Assembly: GCA_001510575.1 (NCBI GenBank) | Contig: LNGK01000002.1 | Span: 403,271 to 467,270 of the forward strand | Origin: Knoxdaviesia capensis | Lineage: Eukaryota > Ascomycota > Sordariomycetes > Microascales > Gondwanamycetaceae | DNA: 64,000 nucleotides | Direction: 5' to 3' | In this document: positions 1 through 11,437 of the stretch, piece after piece | Layout of the letters: each line of letters starts with the position of its first letter | Position numbering within the stretch: position 1 is the first letter of the stretch | Notes under the pieces: generated by a model | Seen by the model: the letters and a program-made list of their open reading frames with translations, nothing else | Told to the model about the DNA's origin: nothing | Database searches by the model: none | Made by a program: the position numbers and the translations under genes

Positions 1-1149
1 GCAGGTCAGTAAATATGATAGCCGAGAGGGCAGCAGCTTATCCAGCATGAACTCACGCTGCAGGCGTTACGCCATCCACCCATCCGTTCGTCCAGAGGCT
101 TGGGCGGCTTCCACTTCCACGTCCACTCAAACGAAATGGAGCTGTTTCCCGTAGTCGAGTAGTCGCCAACCAAGGTGACATTGGCATTCTTGTGAAGATT
201 CGGGTCGGCGTGGAACTCGCGGGTAACCAGGTTCTCCACATCCCGCAATGTCGAGGCATGGACGAATGTGAGGCCGGTAATCGAAGTATCGGTAGCGGCC
301 GAGGGGCTGGCAGCCGGGGCTCCGAGTTCCTTGCCAGATTCTTTCGTGGGCGACGACGCACCGGTACTGGCGACACTGGCTTGTTGTGACTGGCGCACGA
401 TAAAGGTGAATGTAAAGGTTATTTCGTCGTCGTTCACGATCTTGAGGAGAAAGTTCGGATCGGGAGAAACGCCGGGAGTGGTGGGGTCGGAATCCTGGTC
501 CTCGAAACGAACGTTAGAGTCATGCCATAGCCTCAGAGACCACGCACTAGATATGCAGAAAAATAGCTTACCAGGACAAAGTCAACGGGGGCGCTGTCGC
601 CGGAAGTTCTCGTAGCGGTAAGTCTTGAGGCCGGGAATGCATTGGGAACAACGGTAATAGCCGACCGCTTCCGAGGACTCGAGATCACCACAGACGAGAT
701 TGTCACTATACCGAGTCAAGTTGGGCGAAGTCAGTAAGAAGGCCATGAATCAAGACGTGATTCATGTTCCAGTCAAGAATAGTTCTCGAGGGACACCAAA
801 GCCAATCGTAGGCGAGGATTCGAGTGCAGAACACAGCCCAGTCGAACACAACAGTTGAATAAAGACTGCCGCAGAAACGGACAAGCTCGGCCGGATGGGA
901 CATGGCGACGGCGTAGACGATATATCGGTCGTCCGTCCGGCGATATTCCTCCTCCGTCATCCGCTGTTTGCATGTATCCGTCTCGGTGGCCGTCGTCGCA
1001 AGATCTGGCGTCTCTGGATCCCAAACAACCGGAGGGGCCGAGGCGTTCAGTCCGTTCACCTCTATCAAGCCAGGGGGCAACTCACGTCTGTTCTGGTCTT
1101 TTAGAAAGACGGCGGCCCGGTCATCGGGCCTACTGCCGATATTTCCCAT
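1..1149 (-). CDS. Conserved fungal protein of unknown function, N-myristoylation consensus, 5' part only
   Basis: I recognise this as a protein type seen in filamentous fungi but know no function. The start ATG is at 1149. Exon 1 is 1149-1086, exon 2 is 705-572 and exon 3 is about 494-57, with introns 706-1085 (380 nt) and 495-571 (77 nt). A donor (GTGAGT) at 56 opens an intron that leaves the window, so the 3' end is missing. Joined in phase, the protein begins MGNIGS and continues through DQNRLTISSVVISS and VVPNAFPASRL, then FLLKIVNDDEITFTFTF, and ends with the aromatic block FEWTWKWKPPK followed by GGWRNACS. Gly2 with Ser6 fits the N-myristoyltransferase consensus, so membrane attachment is inferred. 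The alternating hydrophobic stretches look like a beta-sandwich. An acceptor six bases earlier (exon 3 from 500) would add two residues. It is probably divergently transcribed from the next gene across a 3.7-kb gap. Confidence 0.7.
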
Positions 1150-3371
1150 ACTGAAAAGGTCATCCAGAAGAGGATGGCTTCAAAATATAAGAAGATCGTC
1201 AAAAATCCAGGTTCGAGCAGGTGAGCTTTAAGGTATCTTTGAGATTCAGACAAGGATGGGTGGGGGAAGAGGGGAAATACGAGAAAGGAAGAGAAAAGAA
1301 AAAGGAACAAAAAGAATAAAAAGGGTGGGAACGAGCAAAATTATAGAGAGAGGATGAGAGGACAAGAAAAAGGAAATCAAATAAGAGGCTATTCAGAAGG
1401 ACCAAAAAAAATAAACGTGAGGGGATATATATAAACAGGAAGAAAAAAAGGAAGAGAAGAGGAAAGCAAAAAATCGGTAGAATGAAGTGAAATAACATCA
1501 AGGGTAGTAAGCATAGCGAGGGTTGTGACTGGATGTCACCTAAAAAAAAAAAAGGATGGAAAAAACAGTGCTGGGAATTACCAGTTAAGAAAACCAGGTA
1601 CATTTCAGTGCTCTTGGCATAGAGATGAGACAGATCCGGCTAAAAGCTGGGGGAAATATCGCGTCTGGGTGATGAGTACTAGGTAATCTTTTGATGTCTG
1701 GTGATATAAACACTTGCAATATTAAGGTGAAAGTAATATATTGGCATTCGTTCGGGGAAGGAGGCATGGAGTTTTATGAAGGGAAGGCAAGACCTGTGAA
1801 GGGAGATTTTCAAAATGAGGGGAAAGTACAGTACTGTACTGTAGGAGTACAGCCGTAAACGGACAAGTGCAGGTGCACTTTCAGGTACAGGTACAAAGTT
1901 GCAGGGAAAGGCGTTGAAGATCGAGAAGTGTATCAGCATTCAACAGTAGAAACGGAAAGCGCCAGAATATCGTTGCTTCCTGGCTGGAAACCCTGACTTT
2001 TGAGGAAGGTGGGTTTGGGAGCTGGCCCTATGCATGTAAAGGGTATAACAGAAATGGAACACAAGGTGCTGCCTCTATCCATCGGTGAATCTCCTTTTAG
2101 GAAGTTACGGCTTATGCAATTAAGAGAAGGACGTATAAGAGTCGAGTTTCTTTGGAATCAGATGCCTCTCTATTCATCTGGAGTTTGAAAGTGTCATGTT
2201 CTATTATGTGCCCCCTCTACATATACTCCCACACCCTGATCAAGATGATACCTCAGCTCCTAGAGCCAGTATATTCTGAAAAGTCTCCTGCACAAACCAT
2301 ACGCCGTTTCCCCCCCTGGGCTGCATGTCTGGCCTGTGCTGATAGACACCACCCAGAACTCCAGAAGACGCTGTAATGCCTGTCCTGTCATGCAGGTACA
2401 CGGTGAGCACGGCACCAAAAGCGACGGTTGTGAGGCGCAATGGCCGCCACGTCTTGCCCAAAGAGCCGCGGCCCGTGGTTTGACGATCAACTGACAGAGA
2501 GTCTCAGATTCCAGAAGGCCGCAAAAGCCCGATACGAAGCGATGGATATCAGACCCGGCCACGCTGACGACGACGAGGACGACGAAGGCGTTCAGACACA
2601 AGATTCCATGACGGCCAACAGCCGAAAGGGCCATGACAGCAACGCTTCCCGCCAAAGTCTGTGCACATGTTGGTCTATCCCACTTCGCGCCGTGTCTGCC
2701 CCGTCGGTGTTTCATTGTTGGCCATGGACACGGGCACGTCCGGCTCCTGTCACCAACGACACGCGTAAACGGCAACACGAGCACGTCTCTGTTTGGAATT
2801 TGCACCAGCCGTTCACAGTGATGGCCGTCATAGGCAGGAAAGGATTCGAATCTCGCTGCCTGCAAACGCACCTTTCCTCCCAGCGCTTCCAGATCGTGTG
2901 CTCTGTGCTTGGCGATAGTCTAGCCTTGAGAGTGTGCGGCCTCCCCACTTCTCACGTCACACGCCCTGAACGAGACTTGATCCTATCAGGTTCCACACAG
3001 CCCTGACTGGAAGGCGGCCGTTTGCCACTCTAAATTTTTATTTTTGTTTTCCCTTTTGGGGGGCCGTATATTTTTCACGTGAACGACTCAGACGGCGGTT
3101 GCCTTTGGATCTGTATCACTGGAACGTCATGTCTGCTCTGGCAGGCTGTGTGCGCCGGGCCTTGCGTGGACGGCTCCAGGACTGACTGTCACATGCCCCT
3201 CCTGCGTCGACTTGTCGTGCGCCTCTTGAGGCTGGTGACCGGTGCTAGCTTGTTAGTCTCATCTGGGCTGCGACGGGAGTCGTTGCAGGTTACACTTTGT
3301 CGCAGCTTTCTTTTGCGCTTGTCACGTCTTGTTCATCCCATTTGGGAAAGCTGCTTCCATTTAGTATGCGA

Positions 3372-3383
3372 TTAGGGTTAGGG
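3372..3383 (+). promoter_or_regulatory. Telomere-like motif (two TTAGGG units)
   Basis: Two tandem copies of TTAGGG, the usual telomere repeat of filamentous ascomycetes, lie in non-coding DNA. Such teloboxes can bind Tbf1/TRF-type Myb proteins near promoters. A binding role here is inference only. Confidence 0.4.
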
Positions 3384-3911
3384 CTGTAGGCGAAGAAAAG
3401 CATGTCAGTAGCCAACAATCTCGAGGTCGAGATATATTTAGATATGCCGTGGCGAGCAAACGCAAATACTCAGGCACATCTAAGCGAGAGTTTATTTCCA
3501 ACAAACCCATCTATCTTTCTCTATGTTTCCCTCCATACGCATGTAGATGGAATACAAACAAACACCGGCTTGTAAACAAGCCACCCGGAGGATTGTACTG
3601 TTGTGGCAATATCACAGCAAATATTTGAGGCCCTCGAAGGACCTGGCTGTCTGAAAGTTCGTATTAACGGGCTCAACGGCGGTCCCACGGTATCCTCAAA
3701 CAAACGTCGTATTGTGCAGCTAGATAAAGTTGCAGTCTGCAGCGTGGCGACCACAATCATCTCGTTTCATTTGTAATTCAACGTGGCGACGACATTGCTG
3801 GCCATGACTAACAATACGAGGTTCGTGGGATGTTTATCTTAGAAGCCCCCAGGGCCGTGCTCCGGGGCCTTCTAGCGCTGAAACTAAGCGAACTGCGCGC
3901 ATGGAACTCGA

Positions 3912-3959
3912 CCAATCCCCTGAAAACTATAGCGCGCCAGTCTGGTTTCAGGGGGTTGG
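3912..3959. promoter_or_regulatory. Inverted repeat with CCAAT and STRE-like cores
   Basis: The left arm 3912-3925 (CCAATCCCCTGAAA) and right arm 3946-3959 (TTTCAGGGGGTTGG) are reverse complements at 13 of 14 positions, separated by 20 nt. Each arm holds CCCCT/AGGGG, the stress-response element core bound by Msn2/4-type factors. The left arm also holds a CCAAT box. It lies about 0.95 kb upstream of the Munc13-like gene. A regulatory role is inferred. Confidence 0.4.
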
Positions 3960-4889
3960 ACGCTGACCGTTGTCGAGAACCTGTAGCGGCCTGTAAATAG
4001 TAGGAGAAACCGCTCCTTCCTTAAACGCCAAATCCCCGTATAGGCGCTGCCTCAGCCACATCCCCAGTCACCCGCCACACTTCGTTATATTGACAAAGTC
4101 CTGAAATCTAATCTGTGATCATCTCACACATCTTCATTCGTGACATCAGTCCTAGTGTTCGTCTTTTGCTTGCTTCACCTACAGGCTTTTGTGACTTCGG
4201 TCGTTTATTTCAGTCTTTTTCTCACAATCTACTGTCTATGACTTTCCTGTGATAGCAATTCTCTCGACCTGTCTCCTGTTCTCTCCAGACCCTTCGCTAG
4301 GACCATTGTATCATCTATCATTTCACCCCTCCTTGGTGTGCTTGTATCTCGGGTTTTCTTCCCCCCCCGCCTTGCTCGCCTGCGATACCACGACATTACA
4401 CAAGACGATCATCTGCGGTCACACACACTGCTATTTCGACGTCGGCTACTGGTGTCTCAACCAATCCTCGCGGCATTTCTGCTTTCACTGAGCCCCTCGG
4501 CCACGTTTTCTTTCTCCACCGCTGGATTGCGTCGTGGACCTCTTTTTTCCTCTGCCTTGACCATAATCTGGACCCCAAAGCTGACTGACTGAAATCCTCT
4601 CGAGCTCCTTCCGACACATTATCGGCCCTCGACTGTTTGACCCTCGATCCTCGGCACACGGAACCCCCAAGTCCGGTGTCCGAAATATTATCTTCCCCCG
4701 TTTCGATCGGCCGACTCCTTCCATAACCCTTCGTTTCTCCTCCCCGACCACTGTCGTTTGGTGTCGCGAGTTGGCCGCTGTTGGATGAGTTTTTCCATAT
4801 CCAGCCCAGCTTCCCTTCTCTGACACCCATAGAGCCCTCGTTATACCCCTACATACTTAATCAGCCTGTTTTCTCATCCCTCTCCCCCC

Positions 4890-7800
4890 ATGTCCACCAA
4901 TTCGGCTCGGTCATGGCAGCCCACCCGCCGTAGTGGCCGGAATAGCATGCGGCCGGGTGCTTCGATCTCCCGCAGCCGGCCTGTCGCCATCAGCCAGGAA
5001 GAAGCGTTCTCCTATGCCCTGCGGGTAGCCGTGCTCCACCACCTTCTCCAACCACGTGCTCTTCGGAAGCTGCCAACGGTAGCTCCGGGAGCCTCCAAGT
5101 CTAGCCAGCGGGCTCACACCGGTGTGCTCATGCAAGAGTTTGCCACGGCCAGCAATTCATCCTCCACCTCCAAGCTTCCTCACAACTTCCGTGGCCCGCT
5201 GTTTGAACGCATGCAACGCGTTCTTGTCGGCTCGGAACGAACCCCTGGATTCAATGACCCGGCTGTCAAGCGGAGCTTTGCCGAGGCCTACACTGCCTTC
5301 ACTGAGAAGTCGTTTCAAAAGACCATTGATAAGGAGCGTAAGATCGAGCCGCTGGTCCTCATTTTCTACTCGTCTGCCTCCAAGGCTGCCCAACGTGCCG
5401 CTGTTAACCCTGCCGACGAATCCTGGAAGCTGTTACCCGACCGCCATGTTGCGCTCTTCCTGAGACTGATGATCATTACCCTCCGTGCCCAAGGCCAGGA
5501 CAAGGACCGCCCGGACCTGTTGCAGCGCCTGGCCTCACTAGAATCGAAGCTGTTAACCAACGACCAGAATCTGGCTGCCACCGCTGCCTCCAACTCGGCC
5601 CCCCAGTACGAGCCCTTCTCCTATAAGGTTGCCGATATGCCCATGGTGCAGTCAGTAGTCCGGATTTTCGGCTTCAGCAACAGCCTTGCCCAGGCCGAGA
5701 TCGATGCTAACCGTTCCTCGTGGACCGAGGAGACCGCTCTGAAAGACCTCAAATCCTACCAACACCGCCTCAACTCCAATATGTCGGGAGCGCTCCGGAG
5801 CCAGGACTTTGATGTTGAGGATGCCTTTCAGGAGTGGAAGCGATCTGAAGGGCCGCACCTGTCGCGCATGATTCTCGGTATCCTAAAGGTCCGACCGGAG
5901 CTGGCGAAATCCTCCCACGCAGGCATCAACAAGCCTCTGCCTGGTCAGCCTGGCCAGCAACAGAACTACGACGACGACCAGGCGTATGCCGACCTTGCTC
6001 GGGCCCTTGCCAGTTCCGATAGCGACGATTTCAGCTTTGACCAGAACTTCAGTGCCATCAGCTCGCTTTCTATCGAGGACACGGCGACTATCCGCAGTGT
6101 ACAAGATTCCTCGTACACCTTCATCCCGCCGCACCCTCGCGACTTTTACAAGACCGTGCTGCAGTATGCCATGACCACCGATCTGCTTCTGCGCTCCGCC
6201 CCCAGCCCCGACGATCCGTTTGTGCCGTTGTCGAAGCAGTCGGCAGATCTGTTGACCGAGCTTGCCGAGGTGTGGCGGTTGCCCCAGTTCTCGCGACACA
6301 TTTGCATGGTCGAAGTTTCTGTGCGCAAGTTCCTGGACCAGGAGCTGTCTCTACAGGAAGTCGACACGGTGTTCGAGATGGTCAAGACCCCCGGACCCGA
6401 GCTGAAGAAGCCCCCGCACATTACGAACTACAACACCCCACTGAACGAGATCCCCCCAAGTCGCTGGACCATGCACGACTATGCCATATACCAGCAGACG
6501 CTTAACTCTCTTCACGATTCCATGATGCGCGACCTCTACGATATCATGATGCAGTGTTATGCGCCAAAGGCGCCAACCGCTGGAGTGGTCCTCTATGTGC
6601 TCGAAAACCACATCTTTAGCGACCCGGCATTCACCCGCCGCGCCGACGTCGCGAATGAGTTTACTCAGAGTCTTACCCAGGGTCTCCAGGAACAGGCTGC
6701 GGCAGAGTACCGCACCTTTCTAGACAGCGACCTGCCGGCGTCGAAGGAGGACTGGGACTTTAGCCACGTTGTGCAGCTGGGACAATCGGTCATCAAGATT
6801 TGCGAGCGCATTAAGAAGCGCTACCGCAAGAACCCGGAGATTCTCGGCGTCAACCCGCACTCGATCCTCGTGCAAACGGTGTTTCCCAGCTTCGAGGCCG
6901 ACTCCAAAGCCATCATCGAGCAGGTGATGGCGATTTCTAAAGCCAAGGGCTCCGAGGTGGTGATCGAGGACGGCTTCGATCTGTACAAGGAGCTGGTGGA
7001 GATCCGCGGTATCCATGACTCAGTGCTCCCGACACAGCCCTTCGCCTTTAATATCGAGGAGGTGCTTGTGGACTTTGTGTGGCGGTGGATCCGGAACGCG
7101 GAGGAGAAGATGGAGGCTTTTGTCGACGAGGCCATCAAGCAGGACCAGTTCCAGGTGCGCACGGAGGCCGAAGTGGCGCTCGACCACCAGCGCCACAGCG
7201 TGTCGGTGATCGATCTGTTCACGCTGTTCAACCAGACCACCGACCGGGTGTTCCGGCTGAGCTGGGACAACGACGTGCACTACGCGCGGTTCATGACGGC
7301 GCTGTCGCGGGCGTTTGCAATGGGTATCGGGCGGTACTGCGAGATTCTGGACCAGCGCTTCTCCAAGGAGATGGACCGGCCCAGTGCGCAGGAGATTGCG
7401 GCGGCGTCGCAGACTACCCAGGAGAAGTTCTTCCAGTATGCCAAGGATGCTTGGAATAACAAGGAGAAGATTGAGCCGTTCCAGTTCTATGCCGAGGTCA
7501 GTTGTCTTTTTTTTTTTTTTTTTTCATGGGCCGAGCTTGTGTCTAAAACGTGAGTGTTTCTAACTGATTCTGTTTCGCTTCTATAGTCGTTTGTCAAACT
7601 CAACAATGTCGAATACGCAATGCAGGAGCTGGACAAGCTGGAGAAGACGATGAATGTCGAGGCTTGCGTGGCGGTGCTCGAACGTGTTGATGGAAACTTG
7701 CAGCAGGTTAAGCCCCGGCGCATGAACAACAAATACGTGTTTACGGTCAAGATGGTTGAGGCCGAGGATCTCAAGGCGTGCGACACGACCGGGTTCAGCG

Positions 7801-9200
7801 ACCCGTACGTGGTGCTCTGCGACGAGTACCAAAAGCGGCTGGCCAAGACCCGCATTGTCTACCGCAGCCTCAACCCACGGTGGGACGAGAGTGTTGACAT
7901 TGCCGTGCAAGGGCCGATCAACCTGGTGGCGACGATCTGGGACTACGACATGTTTGGCGACCACGACTTTGTGGGGCGCACGTCGCTGAAGCTGGACCCG
8001 CTGCACTTCAACGACTACCTGCCGCGCGAGTTCTGGCTGGATCTCGACACGCAGGGCCGCATGCTGGTGCGGGTGAGCATGGAGGGCGAGCGCGACGACA
8101 TCCAGTTCTGGTTCGGCAAGGCGTTCCGCCACCTGAAGCGCACGGAGCGCGACATGGTGCGCAAGATCACCGACAAGCTGACGGCGCAGATCAACGCGAC
8201 GCTGTCGCTGGAGAGTCTGCGCACGCTGCTGAAGACGACGATTGGCGCGTCGGTGTCGATCCTGTTCAAGCGCACGACGGTGGCGCCGCAGACGACGGAG
8301 GTGGACGTGGCGGCGGTGCTGCAGCCGTTGCTCGACTACTTTAACGATAACTTTGCTATTATGAAGCTGACGCTTACCGAGGCGACGATGATTGCGGTGA
8401 TGATGCGGTTGTGGAAGGAAGTGCTGATGGCGATTGAGAACCTGGTGGTGCCGCCGCTGTCGGAGAAGCCGTCGGCGCAGAAGCCGCTGACGCAGAAGGA
8501 GCTGGACGTGGTGTACCAGTGGCTGGGCATGCTGTTTGAGTTCTTCAACGCCAAGGACGAGCACGGCGAGCAGCTGGGCGTGCCGGCCGACGTGCTCAAA
8601 TCGCCCAAGTGGCACGAGCTGGCGTCGCTGAACTTTTTCTACCACGAGGACACCGACAACCTGATCCGCGAGTCGGAGCGCATGGCGGCGGCGGCGGCGC
8701 GGCGCGCCCAACAGGCCCTGCACGGGCCGTCCAACCGCATGTCGGCGCCGCCCACGTTTGGCGGCGGCGGCGGCAGCAGCAGCGGGCTGGCGCCGGCGGC
8801 GGCGATCGGGTTCGCGAGCATGGGCACGATCCGGCGCGGCAAGAGCATCATGATGAGCCGCAACCTGGGGACGATGCGGCGGGTGAAGGAGGAGAAGCGC
8901 AAGGAGGCGCAGGCGGAGCCGAGCGACGAGATGATTCTGCGGATTCTGCGCATGCGGCCCGAGGCCGCGCAGTACCTGCGCGACCGCCACCGGCAGCGCG
9001 AGCGGCAGGCGGCAGCGGCGGCGGCGGCAGCGATTGTGAAGAACAGTCTGGGCCAGGGCTGGGGCGGTGCCATTGGCGGCGGGTTTGCGGGCGCCGGGCC
9101 GGGGATTGGCGGCGGCGGCGGCGGCGGTGGTGCGGGGGTTGCCGGCCCGCGCGGGTCGTTTGCGGCGCGGAGTGGGGGCACGGCGTCGCAGCGGTGGTGA
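4890..9200 (+). CDS. Munc13-homology / C2-domain protein
   Basis: This gene encodes a fungal member of the Munc13/UNC13-like family (S. pombe Git1 is a related type), 1406 residues after removing one intron. Exon 1 is 4890-7496 and exon 2 is 7587-9200. The 90-nt intron has donor GTCAGT, acceptor CTATAG and a run of about 20 T. The join reads ..FYAE-SFVKLNNVEYAMQ.. in phase. The MHD1-type helical region precedes the intron, roughly residues 640-870. A C2 domain follows at about 915-1040, with the acidic loop residues for Ca2+ visible in LKACDTTGFSDPYV and WDYDMFGDHD. An MHD2-type helical region follows at about 1080-1230. The C-terminus is low-complexity Ala/Gly with GGGG runs. By family knowledge these proteins act at membranes in vesicle priming, or in Git1's case in glucose/cAMP signalling. 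Which applies here cannot be told. The start has a pyrimidine-rich leader and no upstream in-frame extension. Confidence 0.9.
7507..7527 (+). repeat. Poly-T run inside intron
   Basis: A run of about 20 T lies close to the 5' splice site of the Munc13-like gene's single intron, an unusual place for a polypyrimidine tract. The length is likely variable and error-prone in sequencing. Confidence 0.8.
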
Positions 9201-9653
9201 AGAGGGTGCCGTTGTGCTCGTCGGTTGTGTGTGTTTTCGAGCATGTTTGGTCTTTTTCCTTGTTGACATATGAATGAAGTGATGTGACGACGATTGCTTG
9301 CATTTTCTTGCCTTTTTACGATCCCCTTGCCCTGCCTGATTCTGGCCATCGCTTCTTTTTCTACGTCTGAAGTCCGGGCCGGGGCCGGCGAAACCCTCCG
9401 GACACCCGACACCAGCTGTCTCCAGCTGGCTAGATCATCTCAACGTACGTGCCAGGTGACAGCACCTGGTGGGGGACGGAACTACTGCATTCTTCTTTTT
9501 CTGTTCATTTGCATTGTCTTTGGAAGATACCTTTTTGATCTTTTTTTTACTGCTGATTTCTGGGAGGGTCAGAGAGAGCATTTAGTCTGGAACCAATTTC
9601 ACGAGAATGTACACGACCACATTCAACGTTCCCCCCGTGATGTTGTGCATGTC

Positions 9654-9675
9654 TTAGGGTTGGTGTTAGGGTTGG
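9654..9675 (+). promoter_or_regulatory. Telomere-like motifs
   Basis: Two TTAGGGTTGG units are separated by two bases in non-coding DNA, about 450 bp after the Munc13-like stop codon. Function is unknown. Confidence 0.35.
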
Positions 9676-10411
9676 ACCGACCGCCTCGCCACTATCTATT
9701 CGGACCGTCCGTCCTACACCTCTTTGTTCCTGTGGCGGCGAATCGGCCCCTGCAATTTAATACGAGGGCCCTGAATTGCCCTGGATCGGCCGACTATAAA
9801 TACACCTCCAACTCTGGCGGCGACTTGACATCTGCCTGTTGCTTTTGGGCTGCTCTGGAGATCTGCGAATCTCGCTGTATCTTGTGTACCTCTAATGGTG
9901 CCTTGTTTTCCCGCCACGCTACAGCGCAACATTGAAGGCGGGGGGGCGAAATAAGACAGACAAGAAGCAAAGAAAACAGTGGTCCACTATCACAAGATGA
10001 AACACTGACGCAGTGGAGTCTGTCTTCACAGCCCGGGATATATCTTTCTATTTTCAGACGAATGAAAGGCCGGGGACCGTGGAATATTGCACAGGGCTGC
10101 CTTGCAGGGGCAGGTGATGCTCGTAATACTGGCATCATTCATTCATTACCTGGGAATAAGCAGCACTGAAAAACGGAAGAAAAAAAGAAAGGAAGGAAAA
10201 AAAGGAGCAGTAAATAACGACAAAAAACAAAGGGAAGAAGAAGAAAAAAAAGACTCGGGGCGAGGTCGGCCGGAACAGGCGACGATAACGAGCGCAGCAA
10301 TTTAAAATCACAGGCGGCGGATCTGCGTGTGTGGCAGTGTGTGCGTGTGTGTCGCTTGGAGGACTTGACGTCAAGATGATGCATCTTGCGAGACAGCACA
10401 CACACGCAAAA

Positions 10412-10571
10412 GAAAAAAAGAAAAAAAGAAAAAAAGAAAAAAAGAAAAAAAGAAAAAAAGAAAAAAAGAAAAAAAGAAAAAAAGAAAAAAAGAAAAAAAG
10501 AAAAAAAGAAAAAAAGAAAAAAAGAAAAAAAGAAAAAAAGAAAAAAAGAAAAAAAGAAAAAAAGAAAAAAA
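10412..10571 (+). repeat. Perfect 8-nt minisatellite (GAAAAAAA)x20
   Basis: G residues occur exactly every 8 bases from 10412 to 10564, each followed by seven A, giving 20 perfect units over 160 bp. Frames through it encode Lys/Arg/Glu (plus) or Phe/Ser/Leu (minus) runs that are artefacts. The perfection suggests recent expansion by slippage. Confidence 0.97.
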
Positions 10572-11398
10572 TCAAGACGAGAAAAAGAATCCCGAATTAT
10601 CGTGGACTCGGCCTGGGTCCAAGGCTGGGAGCTCAAAAAAAGTCATCGCCCTGGCGCAGATGTATACAGTGGAGGGATCGGCATGCCGGACTGTGTGAGG
10701 TACCTGGTCCTCCGTCCGGGGGAGGTTCTGGAGGTACACCGCTTTGTGCGCCGGAGGGTGATGGTTTAGGAAGGCACAGCCAGAGGCCAGACCCTAACGG
10801 CCGGGTTGACAGACCCTAAGCACGCGGACTGAGGAAGATGGCCCAGAGCACTCCGATGTTGACGCCTCTCTGTTGCAACAGTCAGCTAGTCAGTGTCTTT
10901 GGCATTCGAGCACATGGAGGGCAAGGGTTTCACATACCTCGGGAACACATCCCATCGGCCCGTGCGAGGCACTGATGGGAGTCCCGAACCGCATCTGCAT
11001 CTACAGGCTGAAGGTGCCGAGCACCATCCACATACCGCGGAAAGCGCCGGCGGGTCCTCTCATCCCGGTAGCTGAACGGCGACTAGATGCTCAACACGGT
11101 CGGGTCGAACGGGCGGACCAGCACGTTCGAACAGGTCGGCGCCACGTGGTCGTCCATGAACGGGACGAACAGCCCGCCTAGCTGGCGCAGGAAGGATGTG
11201 CGGCCCGGAGTAAGGCCATCGGTGATGCCGACTCCGGACACTTCGACGTGGGCGTCGCCGCTTTTGGTGGTGCACAGCCGTGCGGGCTCTTCCCGGGTAT
11301 CTTGATCTTGTGTGTCTGTCTTTGTTTTCGCCCTCCATTTGTCGTATCTATCTGACCTTAAAACGCACTCGGGAACATGGCTATAGTTTCCATAACAG

Positions 11399-11437
11399 AA
11401 CCCTAACCCTCGGAAATCCAAGCCGTATTAGGGTTAG
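11399..11437. promoter_or_regulatory. Head-to-head telomere-like motifs
   Basis: AACCCTAACCCT at 11399-11410 faces TTAGGGTTAG at 11428-11437. The AACCCTAA and TTAGGGTT cores are exact reverse complements, so the pair could form a hairpin or a symmetric site for a dimeric Myb-type factor. Function is inferred. Confidence 0.4.

Larger units (their letters stand above)
1150..4889. other. Intergenic region between divergent genes
   Basis: This is a shared upstream region with no supportable gene. 1250-1560 is purine-rich on the plus strand, which makes it a CT-rich leader for the minus-strand gene. 1826-1853 carries GTACAG/CTGTAC palindromes. A telomere-like TTAGGGTTAGGG lies at 3372-3383. An inverted repeat containing CCAAT and CCCCT lies at 3912-3959. 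From about 4120 to 4889 the plus strand is pyrimidine-rich, as expected for the 5' leader of the Munc13-like gene. Overlapping open frames at 2260-3006 exist on both strands but match nothing I know. Confidence 0.6.

Noticed and set aside
2838..2870. GATTCGAATC resembling a tRNA T-loop (B box)
   Set aside because: It is a self-complementary word without flanking T-stem, D-arm or acceptor pairing on either strand.
2260..3006. Overlapping 188- and 203-codon frames on opposite strands
   Set aside because: No recognisable domains, no convincing splice pattern and frames on both strands in GC-rich DNA; more likely chance, though a small lineage-specific gene cannot be excluded.
7581..9269. 562-codon minus-strand frame rich in Arg, His and Ala
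   Set aside because: Antisense shadow of the Munc13-like second exon, whose C2 domain proves the plus strand is coding.
10331..10819. Open frames of Lys/Arg/Glu and Phe/Ser/Leu repeats
   Set aside because: They are translations of the GAAAAAAA array, whose 24-nt triple period keeps frames open.
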